From Alphaproteobacteria bacterium (GTDB taxonomy: Bacteria > Pseudomonadota > Alphaproteobacteria > Rhizobiales > GCA-2746425), in contig JANSWZ010000007.1 in assembly GCA_024743215.1 (NCBI GenBank), positions 1 through 64,000 on the forward strand: a DNA stretch of 64,000 nt. The letters run 5' to 3'. Shown here one piece after another: positions 18,516-27,476 of the stretch (the first letter of the stretch is position 1; each line of letters starts with the position of its first letter). The notes beneath the pieces were generated by a model that had not been told where the DNA came from, did not search any database, and worked only from the letters and a program-made list of their open reading frames with translations. A program made the translations under genes and the position numbers.

Positions 18516-19319
18516 CTATTGCATGATCATTCCGCCATCGACCATGAACAATTGACCTGTCATGTAATCAGATTCAGATGATGCCAGGAACGCAGCTGAG
18601 CCGACCACATCTTCAGGGTAGGAATAACGTTTCATCAAGATCATGTTCTCGGCCAACTGGTCCATGGACTGGCCCTCTTTTTCGAACTTGCCGATGGCAA
18701 CGAGGTCTTTGTCCAATTGTTCCCAAAGCTCGGTTCGCACAACGCCAGGTCCATAGCCATTGACCGTAATATTGTGATCAACCAGTGCCTTGGCACCGCC
18801 ATTGATCATCGCAAGGACAGCATGTTTGGAACACGCATATGGCACTACGTCATCGAAGGCCTGACGAGATAGGATGGAGCCCACATTGATGATCTTATAC
18901 GGACCATTTTCCTTGCCCTGCTTGATCATCTGCTTGGCGGCTTCCTGCATACCAATGAGAACCCCAAGTGCATTCACGTCCATGATTTTGCGAAAGTTCT
19001 CTTCGGTCACATCCAGGAACATCAGCGGCTTGTTGATTCCCGCATTGTTGAGCATGACATTGATGGAGCCAAAGGCATCAACCGTCGCTTGAACGGCGGC
19101 GGCCATTTGATCTCTTTGCGTGACATCAAGTGAAACGGCAACGGCTTTGCCGCCTGCGGCTTTGATGCGGGCCGCCACTTCTTCACAACCAGCCACATTG
19201 ACATCCCCGAGACAAATATTCGCACCTTGGGCGGCATAATACTCACCGATTGCCGCGCCCATTCCCTGAGCGCCGCCTGTGATCAATACGTTTTTACCCG
19301 CAAGCCGTGTCTTATCCAT
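18516..19319 (-). CDS. Short-chain dehydrogenase, polyol/sugar type
   Basis: A 267-residue SDR. TGGAQGMG (14-21) binds the cofactor, NNAG is near 91-94, and the catalytic residues are Ser148, Tyr161 and Lys165 (YACSK). Asp39 after the second strand suggests NAD rather than NADP. The C-terminus LFMVDGGMIMQ is typical. I start at ATG 19319, 8 nt after AAGGGA; the frame is open to 19445 but those residues do not fit the fold. It is divergent from a ribose-type ABC transporter with a shared palindromic site between them, so it probably oxidises the imported sugar or polyol. Substrate is unknown. Confidence 0.85.
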   Translation of the reverse strand: MDKTRLAGKNVLITGGAQGMGAAIGEYYAAQGANICLGDVNVAGCEEVAARIKAAGGKAVAVSLDVTQRDQMAAAVQATVDAFGSINVMLNNAGINKPLMFLDVTEENFRKIMDVNALGVLIGMQEAAKQMIKQGKENGPYKIINVGSILSRQAFDDVVPYACSKHAVLAMINGGAKALVDHNITVNGYGPGVVRTELWEQLDKDLVAIGKFEKEGQSMDQLAENMILMKRYSYPEDVVGSAAFLASSESDYMTGQLFMVDGGMIMQ

Positions 19320-19418
19320 CTGAACCATCCCTTGAATTTCTCTTTGGCCGAGACCGTCAGTACTCGGCAGGTTTGCGATAAGTCTGGTGGTCTGCCGGAA
19401 AGTATGAAATCCCCATTC

Positions 19419-19453
19419 TATCCAATGTGAACAAAATCTGGCCAAATTGGATA
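19419..19453. promoter_or_regulatory. Inverted repeat, probable operator in divergent promoter
   Basis: TATCCAAT (19419-19426) and ATTGGATA (19446-19453) are perfect 8-bp inverted arms, 19 bp apart. They lie between the SDR gene and the transporter. The same half-site forms the palindrome before the regulator gene at 24260-24276. Confidence 0.65.
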
Positions 19454-19535
19454 AATCACGTGTTCAGAATCTTTGTGGCAATCTGCCAAGCTGGCACAGG
19501 CTAAAATTTAGCTATTGTTATATTGGGAGGAAACC

Positions 19536-20564
19536 ATGTCATATTTTAAGAAGGCCGTTGGCGTTGCCGCTGCGGCTTGCCTCACGGTTGGCGTCATGTC
19601 GTCAGCCGCGTTGGCTCAAGCAAAAGCATCGATCGTTTCATTCAACGGCCCAGCCGGAGAGGCGTATATCGGTCGTTTCATCAAAGGCATCAAGGAAACA
19701 GCAGAACTGAAGGGCTTTGATATCAAAGTCTTTGAAAACCAGTTCAATCAAGCGGAACAGGATCAGCAGGTACAACAGGTTCTGGCTGCAGGCCAATTGC
19801 CGGACGTCTTCATTTGGTGGCCATCTGATGCGACCGCTGGCCTGGGTTCACTGCGCGCCTTGCATAAAACCGGCGTTCCGGTCCTGAAAATCAACCAGTT
19901 GCCCAATGAGCAGGACAAGCAATACATCTTCGGCTATGCCGGACCTGATGACCGTCTGCGTGCACGAAATGCTGGTTACATGATGCGTGAAGCAGCCGCT
20001 GCCAAGAAAGCAGCTGGCGGTACAAGCTTCAACGTGATCGCTCTGTCTTATCCGCATTCCTATGGCGGCTATGGCCTGTCCATAAATGCCTTCAAGGAAG
20101 CCATTGCAGGTTCTGATCTGAAAATCATTGGCGATGTCGATGAAGGTTTTGGTCAAGCCAATGGATACAAGGGCGCGGCCAAATTGATCGCCAGCGTCAA
20201 GGATCAGGGCATCGACTTTGTATACGGTATGGATGATGCAATTCTGACAGGCGGTATCAACGCTCTGGAAGAAGCCGGTTACAAAATGGGTGAAGACGTG
20301 ATTGCCGTTGGCACAGTGTGCAATGGTGACAAACAGCTCATCGAAGAAGGCAAGCAATTCGGTACAACATTGCAGTCTCCTCTGCATGAAGGTCAGCTTG
20401 CGATCAAATTGGTGGAAGAGTATCTGGAAACCGGAAAACTCGCCAACTACATCAACTTCACGCCAAACCCTGCTGTGACAAAAGACACGATCGAAACCAC
20501 AGCTCTGCGTGGTTACGACGGCAAGCTTTACGGTATCTCAGAGCTTTGCTCTGGCGCCTGGTAA
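19536..20564 (+). CDS. Ribose-type ABC transporter, periplasmic sugar-binding protein
   Basis: A 342-residue family-2 (RbsB-like) solute-binding protein. Residues 1-28 are a Sec signal peptide with cleavage near ALAQA. The mature part has the type I periplasmic-binding fold: SFNGPAGEAY..IKGIKETA at the N-lobe, DVFIWWPSDATAG, and a cross-over ending TPNPAVTKD. GGGAGG before ATG 19536 sets the start. A strong hairpin follows the gene, as usual for these operons, giving an excess of binding protein over membrane parts. The ligand is probably a sugar or polyol; specificity is not readable. Confidence 0.93.
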   Translation: MSYFKKAVGVAAAACLTVGVMSSAALAQAKASIVSFNGPAGEAYIGRFIKGIKETAELKGFDIKVFENQFNQAEQDQQVQQVLAAGQLPDVFIWWPSDATAGLGSLRALHKTGVPVLKINQLPNEQDKQYIFGYAGPDDRLRARNAGYMMREAAAAKKAAGGTSFNVIALSYPHSYGGYGLSINAFKEAIAGSDLKIIGDVDEGFGQANGYKGAAKLIASVKDQGIDFVYGMDDAILTGGINALEEAGYKMGEDVIAVGTVCNGDKQLIEEGKQFGTTLQSPLHEGQLAIKLVEEYLETGKLANYINFTPNPAVTKDTIETTALRGYDGKLYGISELCSGAW

Positions 20565-20582
20565 GCAACAATTGACTGGCAG

Positions 20583-20610
20583 TCCGGGGAAAGGTTTTCC
20601 TTTCCCCGGA
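20583..20610 (+). terminator. Attenuating hairpin after binding-protein gene
   Basis: TCCGGGGAAAGG and CCTTTCCCCGGA are perfect 12-bp arms around a TTTT loop. Lacking a long U-run, it most likely stabilises the upstream mRNA and lowers expression of the downstream ATPase and permeases. Confidence 0.85.
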
Positions 20611-20650
20611 TTTGCAGGTGACAATAGCCGACCCCGGTAGGAAATTTTCA

Positions 20651-22165
20651 ATGCAGCCCTTGCTGAAACTCTCATCAATCAAACGATCATTTGGCGCAAT
20701 CCATGCTTTGAAGGGCGTGGACTTTGAGATTTTGCCTGGCGAGGTTATGGGGCTTGTTGGAGAAAACGGCGCGGGGAAATCAACGCTCGTAAAAATTATC
20801 AGCGGCTTTGACAACGGGTTTACCGGTGAATACCAGGTAAATGGTGAGGATGTCCGTTTCCCTTACCCGGGCAAGGCTGAACAGGCGGGCATAGCAATTG
20901 CCCAGCAAGAACTGAGCCTCATCCATACGATGAGCGTGGCCGAGAACGTTTTTCTGGCCGGGCATAACGTGCCAACATTTGCCAATAAGCGAACTCTTGT
21001 GAAAATGGCGCGACCATTTCTCAATGAAGTTGGACTGGATAGCATTGACCCGGCCATTGGCGTAGACCGCCTATCCGTTGGCGAGCAGCATCTGGTGGAA
21101 GTTGCGCGGCTTATCGCGCATGATCCCAAGGTTCTCATTCTGGATGAGCCAACCGCTGCTTTGGGCGAGTCTGACAGCATCCGCATTCTGGATATGGTGA
21201 AGCGCCTGTCTGAACGCGGAAAGTCGATTATCTATGTCAGCCATCGCATGGACGAAATCTTCAAGATTACGGATCGCATAACGGTATTACGAGATGGCGA
21301 AAGCCAGGAAGCGCGCGCTGCAAGCACGCTGGACGTAAATTCTTTGGTTGAGCTGATGCTGGGTCGCGAGTTGGACAATATGTTCCCGGCGCGCACCATG
21401 CCCGAGGCTGGAAAGCCCAAGGAAAAGCCTTTAATCCAGATAACAGACCTTTGGCCCGACGGATTGTTGGAGCCTGTCAATTTTGACATTCGTCCCGGAG
21501 AGATTCTTGGGCTTGCAGGTCAGCTTGGCAGTGGCTCTGGAGAAATTTTGGGCGCCATCGCCGGCGCACACAAAACGCGATCCGGCACCTTGGATTTTGG
21601 CGACGAGCAGTTTCTGCCCGCCAACCCGCAACAAGCCATCGCCAAGGGCATCGCCTATTGCTCGGAAGACCGCAAACATGATGGCCTGTTTCTGGGCCGA
21701 CCTATCAAGGAAAACCTGTCCTCCCCTTCCCTAGGCTCCATATCAAAACTGGGTTGGATGTCCCGCCCGGCAGAAAGCGCTTTGGCCAGCGACATTGCAG
21801 AAAAATTTACCGTCGACACCAGCCGAATGAATGATCAGGCCGGCGTGTTGAGCGGTGGTAATCAGCAGAAAGTGGCGCTTGGAAAGTGGCTGTCAATCGG
21901 CCCCAAAGTCATTCTCGTAAATGAGCCGACACGCGGTGTTGATGTGGGCGCACGCGCCGAGATTTATCAAAAGCTCCGCGATCTGGCAGCCGAAGGCACT
22001 GCGATTGTCGTGGCGTCTACCGACATTCAGGAAATTTCCAATCTTCCCGATCGGGTCATCACATTCTATCGCGGAATGCAGATCGGCGAGATAGGGCTGG
22101 CAGATATGACCGCGGCGGCCATTCTCAAGCAAATTACCGACCCTTTCAACGAAACCAATCTTTAG
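20651..22165 (+). CDS. Ribose-type ABC transporter ATPase (two ABC domains)
   Basis: A 504-residue RbsA/MglA-like protein. The first domain has Walker A GENGAGKST (37-45), signature LSVGEQHLVEVARL and Walker B VLILDEPTAALG. The second has a degenerate Walker A, GQLGSGSGE, with signature LSGGNQQKVALGKWL and Walker B ILVNEPTRGVDVG. One competent and one degenerate site is normal for this class. ATG 20651 follows AGGAAA. It energises the two permeases encoded next. Confidence 0.95.
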   Translation: MQPLLKLSSIKRSFGAIHALKGVDFEILPGEVMGLVGENGAGKSTLVKIISGFDNGFTGEYQVNGEDVRFPYPGKAEQAGIAIAQQELSLIHTMSVAENVFLAGHNVPTFANKRTLVKMARPFLNEVGLDSIDPAIGVDRLSVGEQHLVEVARLIAHDPKVLILDEPTAALGESDSIRILDMVKRLSERGKSIIYVSHRMDEIFKITDRITVLRDGESQEARAASTLDVNSLVELMLGRELDNMFPARTMPEAGKPKEKPLIQITDLWPDGLLEPVNFDIRPGEILGLAGQLGSGSGEILGAIAGAHKTRSGTLDFGDEQFLPANPQQAIAKGIAYCSEDRKHDGLFLGRPIKENLSSPSLGSISKLGWMSRPAESALASDIAEKFTVDTSRMNDQAGVLSGGNQQKVALGKWLSIGPKVILVNEPTRGVDVGARAEIYQKLRDLAAEGTAIVVASTDIQEISNLPDRVITFYRGMQIGEIGLADMTAAAILKQITDPFNETNL

Positions 22166-22175
22166 AGGCAAGACC

Positions 22176-23204
22176 ATGAACGCCAATGCTCCTGCCGTTT
22201 CCAGACAAGCAAAAACCCCAACATGGTTGGCCAATCTGGTCGACAAATACACCTGGCTGGTCGTCACATTGGTGGCATTGTTTGTGTTGACATTCGCCTA
22301 TGGAATGATCACGGCTCCCAACTTCCTGACCTGGTTTAACTTCAAGACTATTATTCGGGATGCCGCGCTTGTCGGTATCATGGCCATCGGCCTGACCTTT
22401 GTGACGCTGTCGGGAAATTTCTTCCTGCTATCCATGAAGGAGACCGCCGCTCTCGCCATCATCGCATTCGCAACGGCCATGTCAGCGGGCTACGGATTTG
22501 AGATATCATTCCTGTTTACGATGGGCGTCGCTGTCATTGCAGGCGCACTTCAAGGTGTCCTCATTGGCCTTGGCGGGAACCCGATTGTGGTCACTCTGGG
22601 GGCTGCAGGGCTGTTCTTCGGCGTTGCATCATGGTGGAGCGAGAACCTCGTGATTTCGTTCCGCAGGCCCCACGGCGCTGAATGGCTGGGATCCGGCTCA
22701 TTTCTGGGGCTTCCAAATATCACGGTCGCATTCATACTGATAGCCATCGTTGCTGAATTGGTGCTGCGCTACACCACCTTTGGTCGGCAGGTCTATCTGA
22801 TCGGATCAAATCGGGCAGCTGGCAAGGCAACGGGACATGAGAATTTCTCAATGGCCATCAAGACGTGCATCATTGCATCATCGTGTTCAGCCTTCGTTGC
22901 CATCGCTTTTTCAGCGCAGGTCTCAAGCGCACATGTAAATTACTTCTCCTCATCTTTTGGCTCGTCAGGCGACATGACAATCCTCGTAATCGCCACAGTC
23001 ATGGTTGCGGGGAATTCGATTATGGGTGGGTTTGGCTCCACATTGCGCTCCAGTCTTGGTGCAGTTTTCATTTCAACCGTGGACAACATGATGGTGCTGC
23101 ATGGCTTCAACAGCGGCCCCCGCGTGTTGGCCGTCGGCCTGATGATCGTCTTTAGTATTATCGTTTTCGCGCTTGTACGCCGGGGAAGCAGGGTTCAAGA
23201 ATGA
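22176..23204 (+). CDS. Ribose-type ABC transporter permease 1
   Basis: A 342-residue RbsC-like (BPD_transp_2) inner-membrane protein with about ten hydrophobic segments. Conserved elements include GLTFVTLSGNFFLLSMKE, GALQGVLIGLGGNPIVVTLG and GNSIMGGFGSTLRSSLGAVF. It overlaps the next permease by 4 bp. The presence of two different permeases with one ATPase indicates a heterodimeric channel. Confidence 0.93.
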   Translation: MNANAPAVSRQAKTPTWLANLVDKYTWLVVTLVALFVLTFAYGMITAPNFLTWFNFKTIIRDAALVGIMAIGLTFVTLSGNFFLLSMKETAALAIIAFATAMSAGYGFEISFLFTMGVAVIAGALQGVLIGLGGNPIVVTLGAAGLFFGVASWWSENLVISFRRPHGAEWLGSGSFLGLPNITVAFILIAIVAELVLRYTTFGRQVYLIGSNRAAGKATGHENFSMAIKTCIIASSCSAFVAIAFSAQVSSAHVNYFSSSFGSSGDMTILVIATVMVAGNSIMGGFGSTLRSSLGAVFISTVDNMMVLHGFNSGPRVLAVGLMIVFSIIVFALVRRGSRVQE

Positions 23205-24259
23205 GCAAATCTACCGATATGGGCTTCGTGTCCAAAGCCAAACTCTGGGTGACCAACAATCCCGATCTCGCCTTTGCAATTCTGCTGGCGGTGTGTGTCT
23301 ACGGATATTTTGCATTCTCCAACGAGTTTTTTGCAACCCATAGAACCACCTACGCGATTATGGAGCGGTTCGCCGTTCTGGGACTGGTGGGTCTGGCGTT
23401 AACCCTGTGTATCATCGCAGGAGAAATCGATCTTTCCATCGGTTCCAATGCTGCTTTGGCCGCTGTTATCGTTGTGCGCTTTACAGATAGTTTAGGCGCC
23501 ATAAATGCGGCTCTGATTGCAATTGCGATCTCGACTCTCGTGGGTTTGATTCAAGGATACTTCATCGCCTATCTGCGAATACGTGCAATCGTGCTCACCG
23601 TCGGCACCCTCATGCTATTGCGTGGCGTTTCGCTCTTCGCAGCCGAAGAGAAAACCGTGATGCTGACGGATTTCACCATCCCTGATTTTATCTCCACCAA
23701 AATGTTTGTCTATTTTTCACCAGCCAGCCTTCTGGTGATTGCGGTCTTTATCGCTGTGGCCCTGTTCATGCAATTCACCCGCTATGGGCGTGAGATTTAT
23801 GCTGTTGGTGGCGCGCGTAAGGAAGCCTTGGCATCCGGGATTGATCTGAAGCGTCCCATGATGGTTGTGTTCAGTATTTCGGGCTTCTGCGCCGGGCTTG
23901 GCGGCTGCATCATCGGCCTGCGATCAGGAACTGCGCAAGCGCTCGGTCTGCAATATCTGTTGCTGGCCGGCACCGTAGCCGCCTTTATTGGCGGTGTCAG
24001 CATACTTGGCGGACGCGGCGGGGTCATTGGCGCAGCCATTGGCACCTTGACTGTCAATTTCCTGAATACCGGACTGGTCTTCAATGTAACACCAGCGTTC
24101 ATGGTGCAGCTCTATCTTGGAGTGCTGCTGATGGTGGTTATTGTGTTCCAGACAGGCTCTCAAATGTTCGACACCTACCAAAGACGCCAGCAAGTGTTGG
24201 GGGACGTTGACCTCGTTCGAGGGGAATTACTGAACAAAAAACGTGGCTCGCCCATATAA
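23201..24259 (+). CDS. Ribose-type ABC transporter permease 2
   Basis: A 352-residue RbsC-like inner-membrane protein. AGEIDLSIGSNAALAAV is the hallmark motif in its complete form (permease 1 carries a variant), with RIRAIVLTVGTLMLLRG and GGVSILGGRGGVIGA further on. About ten hydrophobic segments end in a basic cytoplasmic tail. It starts inside the stop region of permease 1 (ATGA overlap). The regulator gene begins 78 bp later, after a palindromic site. Confidence 0.93.
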   Translation: MSKSTDMGFVSKAKLWVTNNPDLAFAILLAVCVYGYFAFSNEFFATHRTTYAIMERFAVLGLVGLALTLCIIAGEIDLSIGSNAALAAVIVVRFTDSLGAINAALIAIAISTLVGLIQGYFIAYLRIRAIVLTVGTLMLLRGVSLFAAEEKTVMLTDFTIPDFISTKMFVYFSPASLLVIAVFIAVALFMQFTRYGREIYAVGGARKEALASGIDLKRPMMVVFSISGFCAGLGGCIIGLRSGTAQALGLQYLLLAGTVAAFIGGVSILGGRGGVIGAAIGTLTVNFLNTGLVFNVTPAFMVQLYLGVLLMVVIVFQTGSQMFDTYQRRQQVLGDVDLVRGELLNKKRGSPI

Positions 24260-24276
24260 ATATCCAGATTGGATAT
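24260..24276. promoter_or_regulatory. Palindromic operator candidate before the fused regulator
   Basis: ATATCCA-GAT-TGGATAT is a perfect 7-bp-arm palindrome. A related imperfect site, ATCCA-TTC-TGGA, follows at 24292-24302. Both lie just upstream of the regulator start and share their half-site with 19419-19453. Confidence 0.65.
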
Positions 24277-24337
24277 AACTGACGTGTAAAAATCCATTCT
24301 GGACATTAAGGTGTCCTTTTCAGGATGGAGACATGAC

Positions 24338-26128
24338 ATGCCGACCTATTCAGCAATGAATAGTCGCAAAAAACCCGAAGGCCCTTATGAAACGGGTGAC
24401 CAGCGGCCACCATTTGGGAATTCGAGCCTTGAAATGGCTCGATTTCTTGATTTCATGGAACAAATGCAGACAGAGACAGAGCGGGCGCTTTCTGTAAAGT
24501 CCGGTTACTCTGAGATACGCATGCTGATCAACCTGCTGCGCAATCATCTGAGCGGTAAGCTCACCACAAGTTCGTCTTTGGTTGCCAATTCCGATCTGTC
24601 GTATGGGACGGCAATGCGGGGCATCGACTCTCTGGTGAAACGGGGCCTCATCGTCAAACGCGTCAAGACAGCGACCGGCAAATCCTTCTCACTCCATCCG
24701 TCAGAGAAAATGCTCCAGGAATGGCAAGAATTGGCTCGCCGCAGCCATTCTCTCATTGGCAGCACGCTTGGCGCAAATCTTCCCACGGGTCAATCGCAAG
24801 GCTCTGATTATTTTTTTGGTGCATCCTACTCTCAGGGCAGCGTTCTGCCGCCGCCCAGCATTCTGGGTTCCAAACTTTCTATAAACAATGATCTGAGAAT
24901 TCTGGTTCATGCAGACCCAACATTCATGGCAATGAATGTCCTGAAGAAACAGTTTGAGACCATTTTCGGGGTGGGAGTACGCAGCCGAGCCCTTTCAATA
25001 GATCGGCTGCGTGATGAGATTTTGGCAAATTCAGCGGCCAACAATTCGACCTACGATATTATCGCTTGTGATCTTCCATGGTTTGGAGAAATGGCTGAAA
25101 AAGGCCATTTTCTCCCCCTTGATCCCCTGATCGATGCAACCGGGTTTGACACTTCAGACTTCCATCCTGAAGCTTTGGCGAGTGCGCGTTACAAAGGGCA
25201 ACAATACGGAATTCCGGTGCAAACAACACCAGAATTGCTGGTCTATCGCCGGGATATATTCGCGCTTCATGGCCTGGAACCGCCGACGGATATTGAAAAA
25301 ACACTTACTGCCGCGAAAAAGTTGCATGATCCATTTGGCGGCATGTCGGGAATTGCCTGGAATGCCGCTCGCGGCACACCACTGGGACATACGTTCCTCT
25401 TTGTGATGGGTGCATTCGGTCAACCGGTCCTGAACCTGACCAAGACAGCTTCCGGATTTGATGGAGAGCGGGTCGAGGGGGAAAATTTCCGTCCAATGTT
25501 CGATTCAAGTCAGGCGCGAAACGCTGCGGATTACTTCAAAGAACTTATCGCCTATTCCCCACCAGGAATTCTGAATATGTCCTGGTACGAACGTGCCAGA
25601 TGCTACGCTGATGGAGAAGTGGGCATGGCCTATTGTGCGACCTTGCTTGCGCCCCTGTTTGAATCAGACAAAAGCTCGGCGGCTTTTGGCAACACAAAAT
25701 ATCTATCACATCCCACGGGCCCAGGTGCACGGCCCGTGGCCCCGATCGGCGGCTATGCCCTCGCCATTCCTTCCAATATTGCTGCTGAGCGAATAAATCC
25801 AATTTGGACAGCTTTGGCGTCGCTTACTTCAGCGCAAACCGTAAAACTTTATATCGAGAATGGGAGTCTGGTGAGCCCTCGGTTCAGCGTCAGCATGGAC
25901 CCAGAGGTCAGAAAAATTTCGCCACTGATATCAATTGTAGATGACATGGCGCGATCTGGTGTTTTGCAAACTTGGCCAAGGCCGCCGGTCCCGGAAATCT
26001 CGGCAATCATCGCCATAGCTGGCGAAGAAATGCACGACATGCTGCTCGGTGCAAAAACCGTGGATCAGGCATTGGTAAATGCTCAGAACCGCGCGGATGC
26101 ACTTATGCGAAAAAACGGACATTACTGA
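24338..26128 (+). CDS. Winged-helix regulator fused to a family-1 solute-binding-protein domain
   Basis: A 596-residue protein with no signal peptide or membrane segment. Residues ~57-125 form a winged helix with the pattern of MarR/GntR-like DNA-binding domains: YSEIRMLINLLRNHLSGK, then SSSLVANSDLSYGTAMRGIDSL and the wing KRGLIVKRVKTATGKSFSLHPS. After a ~55-residue linker, residues ~183-590 form a complete extracellular solute-binding protein (family 1, UgpB/MalE-like): LRILVHADPTFMAMNVLKKQF, YDIIACDLPWFGEMAEKGHFLPLDP, YGIPVQTTPELLVYRRDIF, and GGYALAIPSN. A periplasmic-type receptor has thus been kept in the cytoplasm as a ligand sensor attached to DNA-binding helices. I infer it senses the imported sugar or a derivative and controls the transporter and dehydrogenase operons through the TATCCA palindromes. 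ATG 24338 has GGAGA 8 nt upstream; GTG 24311 is the alternative. Confidence 0.85.
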   Translation: MPTYSAMNSRKKPEGPYETGDQRPPFGNSSLEMARFLDFMEQMQTETERALSVKSGYSEIRMLINLLRNHLSGKLTTSSSLVANSDLSYGTAMRGIDSLVKRGLIVKRVKTATGKSFSLHPSEKMLQEWQELARRSHSLIGSTLGANLPTGQSQGSDYFFGASYSQGSVLPPPSILGSKLSINNDLRILVHADPTFMAMNVLKKQFETIFGVGVRSRALSIDRLRDEILANSAANNSTYDIIACDLPWFGEMAEKGHFLPLDPLIDATGFDTSDFHPEALASARYKGQQYGIPVQTTPELLVYRRDIFALHGLEPPTDIEKTLTAAKKLHDPFGGMSGIAWNAARGTPLGHTFLFVMGAFGQPVLNLTKTASGFDGERVEGENFRPMFDSSQARNAADYFKELIAYSPPGILNMSWYERARCYADGEVGMAYCATLLAPLFESDKSSAAFGNTKYLSHPTGPGARPVAPIGGYALAIPSNIAAERINPIWTALASLTSAQTVKLYIENGSLVSPRFSVSMDPEVRKISPLISIVDDMARSGVLQTWPRPPVPEISAIIAIAGEEMHDMLLGAKTVDQALVNAQNRADALMRKNGHY

Positions 26129-26170
26129 CCCCGGGCAAGAAAGAGCATCGGGGTTCTGAGAGGAAACCTG

Positions 26171-27472
26171 ATGAACACGACCGCACTCAATCCACGCATC
26201 TTACAGCCGGGTGATATGGATCCAAACTGGCGTTGGGAAAAACACATACCCGCGTGGGGGCATACCTCCGTCGATTTTGAGCGCAGGGTTGATCAGGATC
26301 GTCTGCGTCGATACCGCATGTCACGTGCCAAGAATGCCTTGAAGGAATCCGGGCTCGGCGCTTTACTGATGTTTGACGTCAATAATATCCGGTATGTTTC
26401 GGGGACGAAAATTGGCGAGTGGGAACGGGACAAAATGTGCCGTTTCTGCCTGCTGGCAGGTGATGAGGAACCGTATGTCTGGGACTTTGGTTCTGCCGCC
26501 GTACACCACAAGGAATACTGCGATTGGCTGGACCCTGACCGTATGCTGGCCGGGGTTGTAGGCATGCGCGGAACAATACCACCTTCATTTGGTCTGATGA
26601 AAAAATACGCCGAGGATATTTATCGCCTTCTGCAAAAGGCTGGCGTTGCAGATATGCCGGTTGGCGTCGATTACGCGGAAACCGCAATGTTCTTTGCTTT
26701 GCAGGCCGCTGGCGTGAATGTGGTGGATGGGCAGCAAGTCATGCTGGGTGCACGCGAAATAAAAAACATCGATGAGATTCAACTGCTCAATCAAGCAGCT
26801 GCCATGGTCGATGGCGTATACCACATGATCTATGAAGAGTTGAAACCTGGCATTCGTGAAAACGACATTGTCGCAATGTCCAACAAGCTCCTTTATGAAA
26901 TGGGCTCTGACGATGTTGAGGCCATCAATGCGATCTCCGGGGAACGCTGCAACCCGCATCCGCATAATTTCACCGATCGCATCATTCGCCCCGGCGATCA
27001 GGCCTTTTTTGATATTCTGCAAAGCTATCAGGGTTATCGTACCTGTTACTACCGTACCTTCAATGTGGGCAAGTCAACACCTGAGCAAAATGACGCTTAC
27101 GTCAAAGCGCGAGACTGGCTTGATGCTGCCATCTCCCTGATCAAACCAGGTGTGTCCACCGACAAGGTCGCAGAGGTCTGGCCGACAGCGGAAAGCTTGG
27201 GCTTTGCCAATGAACTGGATGCGTTTGGCCTGCAATTCGGCCACGGCCTGGGCCTTGCCCTTCATGAACGTCCCATCATCAGCCGAGCTGTCAGTCTTGA
27301 AAACCCCATGGAAATCAAAACCGGCATGGTCTTCGCGTTGGAGACTTATTGCCCGGCGACAGATGGCTATTCAGCCGCCCGTATCGAAGAGGAAGTTGTG
27401 GTGACGGACACAGGCTGCAAAGTGATCAGCCTCTTCCCCGCTGAAGAACTCCCTATTGCAAATCGGTACTAA
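26171..27472 (+). CDS. M24-family (creatinase/prolidase fold) enzyme with one altered metal ligand
   Basis: A 433-residue protein. The N-terminal creatinase domain includes GALLMFDVNNIRYVSG; the C-terminal pita-bread domain spans ~200-425. Metal-ligand positions: Asp281 (FFDILQ), the second Asp position is Cys292 (GYRTCYYRTF, where DxTRTF is usual), His358 in FGHGLGLALHE, Glu391 in FALETY and Glu406 in RIEEEVV. Four of five ligands remain, so it may bind one metal or act without metal like creatinase. The family also contains prolidases, ectoine hydrolase DoeA and DMSP lyase DddP; overall sequence does not allow a choice. It lies 42 nt after the regulator and 4 nt before E1alpha, so it is probably part of the same catabolic pathway, perhaps hydrolysing an amide or eliminating from the substrate. 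Confidence 0.82.
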   Translation: MNTTALNPRILQPGDMDPNWRWEKHIPAWGHTSVDFERRVDQDRLRRYRMSRAKNALKESGLGALLMFDVNNIRYVSGTKIGEWERDKMCRFCLLAGDEEPYVWDFGSAAVHHKEYCDWLDPDRMLAGVVGMRGTIPPSFGLMKKYAEDIYRLLQKAGVADMPVGVDYAETAMFFALQAAGVNVVDGQQVMLGAREIKNIDEIQLLNQAAAMVDGVYHMIYEELKPGIRENDIVAMSNKLLYEMGSDDVEAINAISGERCNPHPHNFTDRIIRPGDQAFFDILQSYQGYRTCYYRTFNVGKSTPEQNDAYVKARDWLDAAISLIKPGVSTDKVAEVWPTAESLGFANELDAFGLQFGHGLGLALHERPIISRAVSLENPMEIKTGMVFALETYCPATDGYSAARIEEEVVVTDTGCKVISLFPAEELPIANRY

Positions 27473-27476
27473 TTCT

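Noticed and set aside
26171-27472. M24 enzyme as a DMSP lyase (DddP)
   Set aside because: The fold is shared, but the N-terminal region and metal-ligand set differ from DddP as I remember it, and the operon is carbohydrate-like.
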